From contig NZ_CP028340.1 in the NCBI RefSeq assembly GCF_003030465.1, forward strand, positions 1 through 53,761: a DNA stretch of 53,761 bases, written 5' to 3'. A model generated the notes under the pieces. The model was given only the letters and a program-made list of their open reading frames with translations. It was not told the origin of the DNA and searched no databases. This document shows, piece by piece, positions 49,415-53,761 of this stretch (within the stretch, counting starts at the first letter, position 1; each line of letters starts with the position of its first letter). Origin of the DNA: Thauera aromatica K172 (GTDB lineage Bacteria > Pseudomonadota > Gammaproteobacteria > Burkholderiales > Rhodocyclaceae). The translations under genes were made by a program, and so were the position numbers.

Positions 49415-50487
49415 TGTGCAATCTCCATTTTCGTGAACACGTAGTCGGCCAGTCCGCGCACTTCCTGGGTGGCCTTGCGCGCTGCCGTTTTCTTGATCTT
49501 CCACACCGGCATCTGCTCGCCCAGCGCCTGCGCGATGCTGTCACGCGCTCCCACACTGAACGGCAACACCAGTTGCGGGTATGCCTGCTGCAACGCGGCC
49601 AGATTGGCGACGTGGCGCGGCTTCCGGGCATCTACCTTGTTCGGCACCATGCCAAGGAACCGCAGCTTGGGGTTCTGTTTCCGCAGGTTGCTGATAACGG
49701 CAACCATCTTCTTCATGCCTTGCAGGCTGTACGCTTCCATTTCGACCGGCGAAAGCATGTAGTCAGCGGCCAGCACGGCCGCTGTCATGGCAACGCCAAG
49801 GGAAGGGGCGGTGTCGATCAGGCACACGTCGAAGAACTCGCCCAGCGCCTCGATGCTGGCCCGCAGCGCGCCGGCGGCCTGGCCCAAGTCCATCTTGTCC
49901 AGGTTGGCCAGGCTGGCATCAGCCGCGATCAGCGCAATGCCGTCATCTTCCCTGTCAGTGAACCAGCTCCGCAGCTCGTCGGCGCCGGCGGTGAACATGC
50001 GACTGGCCGGGTAGCCCGAATCGTGGCCGTCCAGCGTCCAGCTCGCATTGCCCTGGGTGTCCAGGTCGATCACGGCCACGCGCAAGCCGCGCTCCTGAAA
50101 GTCGAACGCAAGGTGACACGTTGCGAACGTCTTGCCCTGACCGCCCTTCTGAATTGCCGTGACCAGTGTTTTCATGCTTTCGGTTCCTGTTTTTTCTTGG
50201 CGTCCTCTGCCCACTTCTTCACGATGAATGCTTGATGTTCCGGCAGTACCGCCGCCACTCGCTCGAAGCCCTCGGGAAGATTTCCCTTCGTAGCCGTCCA
50301 TACGCGATTGACTGCCTGCGACACCGCCCCTTTCGACAGCCCCAGCGACGCGACAAACGCCGCCTGGGGCCGACCCTCGACCAGCACGCCATGCGCTATG
50401 TCGATGGTCTGCTGCCCGATTTCCAGGCCCTTGATTGCCGCCTGAAATTGGGTTTCGGTTAACCGTTTCTTCATGGATAACACCCAT
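49411..50487 (-). CDS. incC: IncC, ParA-type partition ATPase (long and short forms)
   Basis: Partner of KorB in active partition. The long form (IncC1, 358 residues) starts MGVIHEETVNRN at 50487. The short form (IncC2, 254 residues) starts MKTLVTA at 50175, just past the korA stop. The P-loop reads KGGQGKT, with Gln where ParA proteins have Val; the other motifs (LIDTAPSLG, VISNLRKQNPKL) look normal. The N-terminal part of IncC1 overlaps korA in another frame. Confidence 0.94.
   Translation of the reverse strand: MGVIHEETVNRNPISGGNQGPGNRAADHRHSAWRAGRGSAPGGVCRVAGAVERGGVAGSQSRMDGYEGKSSRGLRASGGGTAGTSSIHREEVGRGRQEKTGTESMKTLVTAIQKGGQGKTFATCHLAFDFQERGLRVAVIDLDTQGNASWTLDGHDSGYPASRMFTAGADELRSWFTDREDDGIALIAADASLANLDKMDLGQAAGALRASIEALGEFFDVCLIDTAPSLGVAMTAAVLAADYMLSPVEMEAYSLQGMKKMVAVISNLRKQNPKLRFLGMVPNKVDARKPRHVANLAALQQAYPQLVLPFSVGARDSIAQALGEQMPVWKIKKTAARKATQEVRGLADYVFTKMEIAQ
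50172..50474 (-). CDS. korA: KorA, global repressor
   Basis: 100-residue repressor of GTTTAGCTAAAC sites. Helix-turn-helix at about 37-56 (AAFVASLGLSKGAVSQAVNR) and C-terminal dimer region GFERVAAVLPEHQAFIVKKW, shared with TrbA. Encoded inside the 5' part of incC in another frame, as in all IncP-1 plasmids. ATG at 50472-50474. Confidence 0.96.
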   Translation of the reverse strand: MKKRLTETQFQAAIKGLEIGQQTIDIAHGVLVEGRPQAAFVASLGLSKGAVSQAVNRVWTATKGNLPEGFERVAAVLPEHQAFIVKKWAEDAKKKQEPKA

Positions 50488-50545
50488 ATCAACTCCACAC
50501 CCGGTTGTTGAACAACGGCGGTGCCAGCCGCCGACCATGTGCAAA

Positions 50546-50557
50546 GTTTAGCTAAAC
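50546..50557. promoter_or_regulatory. KorA operator of the korA-incC-korB operon
   Basis: GTTTAGCTAAAC, perfect, about 70 bp before the korA start; autoregulation. Confidence 0.93.
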
Positions 50558-50577
50558 CTCGCGCCATCGTCAAGCGT

Positions 50578-50590
50578 TTTAGCGGCTAAA
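50578..50590. promoter_or_regulatory. KorB operator of the korA-incC-korB operon
   Basis: TTTAGCGGCTAAA, perfect, 20 bp from the KorA site. It corresponds to the site often regarded as the main partition-related O_B of IncP-1 plasmids. Confidence 0.92.
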
Positions 50591-50643
50591 ATCTGCTTTA
50601 TTTTCCAGTCGTGCCGCATCGGCGGCCGCGAGAAAGAAGGTCA

Positions 50644-50886
50644 TCAGCGGCCCGACCGTCTTGCTCGACCCATCGGCAAAGCAAACGTCCATTGAACCGC
50701 CTGCGTGTGCGGATCGACACCTTCCACCAGTCGCCACGGATCAAGCCCCCACTCTTCGGCCTGGGCGCTGTACCAGTAGGCCGGGGCATCACCATTCAAG
50801 TCGCTGTTGGCGTAGTCCCTGACCAGGACGGCCACGCGGCCAGTGTGCGGGCAAACAAAGCCCGGCTTGATCGGTTGCTTTCGCAT
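50644..50886 (-). CDS. kleF: KleF-like protein, possibly frameshifted
   Basis: 80 residues from MRKQPIKPGFVCPHTGRVAV; function unknown (kle genes are dispensable stability-region genes). After VDPHT the frame gives QAVQWTFALPMGRARRSG and stops. The +1 frame from about 50700 stays open to 50584 and reads more naturally (GGSMDVCFADGSSKTVGPLM), ending at the KorB operator. So the gene may carry a frameshift, or the natural frame was misread here. It overlaps the kleE end region by none and follows it by 1 bp. Confidence 0.7.
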   Translation of the reverse strand: MRKQPIKPGFVCPHTGRVAVLVRDYANSDLNGDAPAYWYSAQAEEWGLDPWRLVEGVDPHTQAVQWTFALPMGRARRSGR

Positions 50887-50887
50887 G

Positions 50888-51220
50888 TCAAAGTCCTTTC
50901 GGCTTGTAGATCGACACAAAGTAGGTGAGGGCGGTTAGCACGGCGAAGTGCAGCAGGAACGTCCAGCCCGCATACACGCCCGGCGTGTTCCAGTGATAAA
51001 TCATGCGGATGAACTGGAAAAACACTTCGATGGAAACCAGCCACTTGAGCACCGGCCAGACCAGGACAACCGCGATCCAGACAAACCGCAGCACGCCCGC
51101 GAGAAACACCTTTCCCTTGGCGTTAGAAACCGTGGCCGGCTTGGCCGGCGGGACGGTAGCAGGCACCGGCGGCGCTGGCTCGGCCTGCTCGCTCCTGGGA
51201 AACTTGATGATGTTCGACAT
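50888..51220 (-). CDS. kleE: KleE, membrane protein
   Basis: 110 residues: Pro/Ala-rich N terminus and two or three hydrophobic segments (VLRFVWIAVVLVWPVLKWLV, and AGWTFLLHFAVLTALTYFVS). The start MSNIIKFPRS is at 51218-51220. Part of the kle operon; role unknown. Confidence 0.85.
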   Translation of the reverse strand: MSNIIKFPRSEQAEPAPPVPATVPPAKPATVSNAKGKVFLAGVLRFVWIAVVLVWPVLKWLVSIEVFFQFIRMIYHWNTPGVYAGWTFLLHFAVLTALTYFVSIYKPKGL

Positions 51221-51303
51221 GGCTTGACCCTCCACCCGTTTCGCGGGTTCAATGCTGTTTGCTTCCACACTCGGAAGTGCGGCTACGGTGTGCCAGCACC
51301 AGG

Positions 51304-51332
51304 CCAAGCGCCCCGGAGAAATCCGGGGCGTT
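51304..51332. other. GC-rich hairpin between kleB and kleE
   Basis: CGCCCCGGA-GAAA-TCCGGGGCG has a GAAA tetraloop and no T-run. Similar hairpins lie between kleA and kleB (51587-51609) and klcB and klcA (53295-53317). Such structures may stabilise or process mRNA. Confidence 0.5.
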
Positions 51333-51335
51333 CCT

Positions 51336-51554
51336 TCAATGCCTGGTAGCCGTTTCAAGCTCGGCCACCGCGCCCAGCATGGCTTCTGTAATCTGCCGAT
51401 CCTCTTCCGGCGTGATGCACTCCCCGCAAATCCCGCCCAGCTTGTCGCGCAACTCGTTCGCGCCAAACAGGCTATGACTCAACTGGCGAATGTTCTTACC
51501 GCAGCGGCGGCACGGTACTTCCACAATCTGAATCTCGATCTTGCCCTTGTGCAT
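51336..51554 (-). CDS. kleB: KleB, small protein with a CxxC pair
   Basis: 72 residues, MHKGKIEIQIVEVPCRRCGK; two CxxC motifs (CRRC and CGEC) could bind zinc. Identified as KleB by place and start; function unknown. Confidence 0.8.
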   Translation of the reverse strand: MHKGKIEIQIVEVPCRRCGKNIRQLSHSLFGANELRDKLGGICGECITPEEDRQITEAMLGAVAELETATRH

Positions 51555-51586
51555 CGGAAAACTTCCTTCCTGGCGTCCGTTGAAGT

Positions 51587-51609
51587 GGCCCGACCGAAGC
51601 CGGGCCGTG
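51587..51609. other. GC-rich hairpin between kleA and kleB
   Basis: GGCCCG-ACCGAAG-CCGGGCC without a T-run; probable intercistronic RNA stem. Confidence 0.4.
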
Positions 51610-51614
51610 GTTCC

Positions 51615-51845
51615 TTACCAGCGCACCCGCGCCTTGGCTTCCTCCACCGCCTGACCCGACCAGTGGGCCTTGGCATCGCCTTCCAGCGTGCAGCCGGTGA
51701 AGTACGCCTTGGCCCGCAGTTCCTCGGCCTTGCGCACCAGCTCGGCCGCCTCGTCCAACATCGCCACAATGCCGTCACGGCGGGCAGGGAAGTCGGTCTT
51801 TGCTGCCTCGGGCAGTTCATCAATCCACGGCATGATCTTGCTCAT
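51615..51845 (-). CDS. kleA: KleA
   Basis: 76 residues, MSKIMPWIDELPEAAKTDFP; the middle is helical with AAELVRKAEELRAKAYFTG, as in the coiled-coil KleA of RK2. First gene of the kle operon, under KorA/KorC control. The start at 51845 is chosen over an upstream in-frame codon because it matches the family. Confidence 0.88.
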   Translation of the reverse strand: MSKIMPWIDELPEAAKTDFPARRDGIVAMLDEAAELVRKAEELRAKAYFTGCTLEGDAKAHWSGQAVEEAKARVRW

Positions 51846-51899
51846 CGGAAATTCTCCGGTATTGACCTTGGCGATATGCCCGGCCTTCATGTGTAATAT

Positions 51900-51916
51900 T
51901 AGGGCAATTTGCCCTA
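51900..51916. promoter_or_regulatory. KorC operator of the kle operon
   Basis: TAGGGCAATTTGCCCTA, a perfect palindrome with the known KorC half-site TAGGGCA, just upstream of kleA. Confidence 0.9.
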
Positions 51917-51927
51917 GCTGTCAAGCG

Positions 51928-51939
51928 TTTTAGCTAAAC
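51928..51939. promoter_or_regulatory. KorA operator of the kle operon (one mismatch)
   Basis: TTTTAGCTAAAC, 11 bp from the KorC palindrome; joint KorA/KorC control of kleA is known. Confidence 0.85.
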
Positions 51940-51972
51940 TTTTTCCGTTATATCCGCATAGTTCAGGTTGAG

Positions 51973-51985
51973 TTTAGCCGCTAAA
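51973..51985. promoter_or_regulatory. KorB operator between korC and kleA
   Basis: TTTAGCCGCTAAA, perfect, in the gap after the korC stop. Confidence 0.88.
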
Positions 51986-52000
51986 TTTTTCCCTTGGCGT

Positions 52001-52255
52001 TCAAACCTCTTTCCAGATGATGCCCAGCCCCGCGAACTCGCATAGCAGCGCCCACGCGGCATAGGGGATCGCAGTTTCTTCCCCGATCCAGCGCCTTACG
52101 GTGCGGTCGCCCTTGGCTCCAAGGCCCAGCGCCTTCGCCGCTGCGCCACCTGTCAATCCGGCCACTCGCAGCACCTCCCGGATTTCCTCCCCGGTAGGTT
52201 GCTGCCAGCGCGCCGCCGGGCGCAGGCATTCCAGCCTGATATTTGCTTCTGTCAT
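52001..52255 (-). CDS. korC: KorC, transcriptional repressor
   Basis: 84-residue repressor of the klc and kle operons, binding TAGGGCA palindromes. Helix-turn-helix region LTGGAAAKALGLGAKGDRTVRRW (about 35-57). ATG at 52253-52255 overlaps the klcB stop (ATGA), so the two are probably coupled. Confidence 0.92.
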   Translation of the reverse strand: MTEANIRLECLRPAARWQQPTGEEIREVLRVAGLTGGAAAKALGLGAKGDRTVRRWIGEETAIPYAAWALLCEFAGLGIIWKEV

Positions 52256-53286
52256 GACTTGTTTTCTCCTGGTGAACTCAAAATCCGCAACTGGTCGAAG
52301 CTGTAGCAAGATTCGACACAACGCGGGTCGTACTCGGTAACTCGCCTGCCGTTCCGGTTGGTGCGATACCTAGCCGGCCGGTCGTCATGCGCCCACACCT
52401 GGCGGGTGTCGTGACTGACCTTCGTGATGATGACTTTCTTGCCGATTTCCTTCTTGAAAACGTGATGGTGGACGCTGACCACTTCGCACCTGGCACCAGG
52501 TCGGAAACCGCCTGCCGCTTCTTCCTTGGCGTACAACTCGGCGGCCTCGGCCGCCTTGATCTTTGCCTTCGCCTCGACCGCCCACTTGCGGGCGATGAAG
52601 GCGCGATGCGCCGGCAGCACAACATCGACCAGGACAAAGCCCTTGGGCACGTCCACGGTCGCCGGCTCCCGGCATGGTTGCGGCACCAGGTCGGCCGTCC
52701 AGGCGGGCAGGGCATAGCTGGCCAGCCGGTCGCGGCTGTCCGGCTCGATCCGCCTGGGTCGTTTGTCCTTGAGGATCGCCGCGAAGATCGCGGCGGCCAC
52801 GGCATCGACGGTCATGCCGCCGCGCAGCCGGTCGAAATGCGAGCGATAGCCCGTTTCCGAAATGAACGGCTTATCCAGGTCAACGACATTGAACGCGAAA
52901 TGGCATCCCATCGCCCCAATGCCGCCGCCGAAATCGACCAGGGCGCGCAGTCCCTCGACTTCAACCAGGAATTGGCCAGCCTGACCCCAGCAGGGCACGT
53001 CACCAGGCGCGGCGCTGCAATGCCGGTCAATGACGCACCCGGCGGCGTCCTGGTCTGCCTGGCAGCCAAAGAACGTCCCGCCGTTGAGTTTCCAGGTCGC
53101 GGCCTCGTAGCGGTTTGTCGCCAGCTCGACCGCTGCATCGTCGCAAGCCATCACGCCGGCGTGCAGCTCGTCCACGGCGGCCCTGGCCACGGCCAGCAGG
53201 CCGTCCAGATCGGACGGCATCGAGGCGGCCAGCTCGGCCATCAAGTCGTCCCGTTCGTCGCACTGTGCTGATATGGTTTTCTTCAT
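52252..53286 (-). CDS. klcB: KlcB
   Basis: 344 residues. Function unknown. The N-terminal two thirds have no motif I recognise. At about 222-255 the protein has GFVLVDVVLPAHRAFIARKWAVEAKA, which resembles the C-terminal dimer segment of KorA and TrbA. The C-terminal part (VVSVHHHVFKKEIGKKVIITK) may be SH3-like. I chose MKKTISAQ at 53286. Operon klcA-klcB-korC. Confidence 0.88.
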   Translation of the reverse strand: MKKTISAQCDERDDLMAELAASMPSDLDGLLAVARAAVDELHAGVMACDDAAVELATNRYEAATWKLNGGTFFGCQADQDAAGCVIDRHCSAAPGDVPCWGQAGQFLVEVEGLRALVDFGGGIGAMGCHFAFNVVDLDKPFISETGYRSHFDRLRGGMTVDAVAAAIFAAILKDKRPRRIEPDSRDRLASYALPAWTADLVPQPCREPATVDVPKGFVLVDVVLPAHRAFIARKWAVEAKAKIKAAEAAELYAKEEAAGGFRPGARCEVVSVHHHVFKKEIGKKVIITKVSHDTRQVWAHDDRPARYRTNRNGRRVTEYDPRCVESCYSFDQLRILSSPGENKS

Positions 53287-53294
53287 GGCATGAA

Positions 53295-53317
53295 ATGGCC
53301 CCGGTCGAAACCGGGGC
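53295..53317. other. GC-rich hairpin between klcA and klcB
   Basis: GGCCCCGGT-TTCG-ACCGGGGCC on the minus strand has a UUCG-type tetraloop and no T-run; probable intercistronic RNA stem. Confidence 0.5.
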
Positions 53318-53326
53318 CGCCCCTCA

Positions 53327-53761
53327 TCAGTCAATAGCGCGGTAAATCTGCGCGGCCTCGGCGTGCGTGCCGGCGTACTCGCGCAACCAGTGGTAACGGT
53401 CGATCAGGGCATCGCATTCGTCCGTGCCCTGGGTTTCGGCCGCAAGCTGGCCCAGCGCGAACAGCGTGGCGACGATCCCGGCCGCGTCAGCGGACATTTC
53501 GCCGCTGTAGCCGTTGCCATCGACTTCCAGGCGCAGCCGGCCCAGCACCGGGGCCATGTAGAACCCGCCATTGGTCAGCGTGTAGTAGTTCCAGAACCCG
53601 CCGTTGTAGCTTTCGGCCAGTCGGCGCATCCAGCCATACACCAGGGCTTCGCCGCGCATCATCAGACGCGGGCCGAAGTAGGTGGGCAGGAAGTCCAGGC
53701 GGTGTTCGTCGTCCACCAGGGCGGCGGTAACGGGGATCAGTTCTTGAGCTTGGTTATCCAT
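53327..53761 (-). CDS. klcA: Antirestriction protein KlcA (ArdB family)
   Basis: 144 residues; ArdB/KlcA proteins block type I restriction and help establishment in new hosts. Typical stretches are FLPTYFGPRLMMRGEALVYGWM, YNGGFWNYYTLTNGGFYMAP and ADAAGIVATLFALGQLA. The ATG is the last three bases of the window, so its promoter lies outside or, if the sequence is circular, at base 1 onward, where no KorA or KorC site is seen. Confidence 0.95.
   Translation of the reverse strand: MDNQAQELIPVTAALVDDEHRLDFLPTYFGPRLMMRGEALVYGWMRRLAESYNGGFWNYYTLTNGGFYMAPVLGRLRLEVDGNGYSGEMSADAAGIVATLFALGQLAAETQGTDECDALIDRYHWLREYAGTHAEAAQIYRAID

Overview
The window is almost entirely an IncP-1 plasmid of the beta (R751-like) branch, a broad-host-range conjugative plasmid of Gram-negative bacteria. 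The evidence is the standard IncP-1 gene order: oriV, trfA, ssb, trbA, trbB to trbP, upf30.5, upf31.0, parA, then traC to traM around oriT, kfrC/B/A, korB, incC, korA, the kle genes, korC, klcB and klcA. KorA (GTTTAGCTAAAC), KorB (TTTAGCSGCTAAA) and KorC operators recur at the expected places. The last base of the window is the first base of klcA and base 1 lies in oriV, so this is either a whole plasmid linearised there or a cut at that point. The KorA/KorC operators expected upstream of klcA are not seen at base 1 onward, so some sequence may lie outside the window.

Layout: 1-535 oriV; 536-2152 replication (trfA, ssb); 2184-16158 trbA and the mating-pair-formation operon (trbB to trbP, with two tandem trbK-like lipoproteins); 16173-18054 upf30.5, upf31.0 and an unrecognised membrane metallopeptidase-like gene; 18037-20902 the resolvase gene parA and its res site, invaded by mobile DNA; 20903-32737 a defective Tn402-type integron transposon with perfect 5-bp target duplications; 32844-46091 the tra region with oriT at about 44250-44290; 46090-53761 the central control and stability region.

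Two Tn402-family insertions sit side by side at the parA/res locus. The first is a 2.1-kb element with Tn402-type ends but no tniA, B or Q. It carries an AbrB-type antitoxin, a PIN (VapC-like) toxin and a third overlapping helical gene, plus a tniR-like resolvase. It splits parA right at the catalytic serine codon and is flanked by a CTCAC(G) repeat. The second is 11.8 kb long, splits an inverted-repeat subsite of the par res region, and is flanked by TCAAA. It carries intI1, an ereA2 (macrolide esterase) cassette, qacEdelta1, sul1, orf5, IS1326, tetR/tetA(A), a truncated pecM-like gene and a truncated tniA. Inside it, the 5'-conserved segment (intI1 start, Pc, attI1) and the start of qacE are each partly tandemly duplicated, on either side of the cassette.

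Between IS1326 and tetR lies a fragment of an IncP-1alpha (RK2-type) oriV with three iterons at the same 35- and 21-bp spacing as three iterons of the resident oriV. So the tet segment was probably captured from an IncP-1alpha plasmid. Functionally the window encodes plasmid replication (TrfA at oriV), relaxosome formation (TraI/J/H/K), coupling (TraG), a type IV secretion channel (Trb), active partition (IncC/KorB), global repression (KorA, KorB, KorC, TrbA), antirestriction (KlcA, the ArdC-like part of TraC), and resistance to macrolides, sulfonamides and tetracycline. No rRNA, tRNA or CRISPR array was seen.
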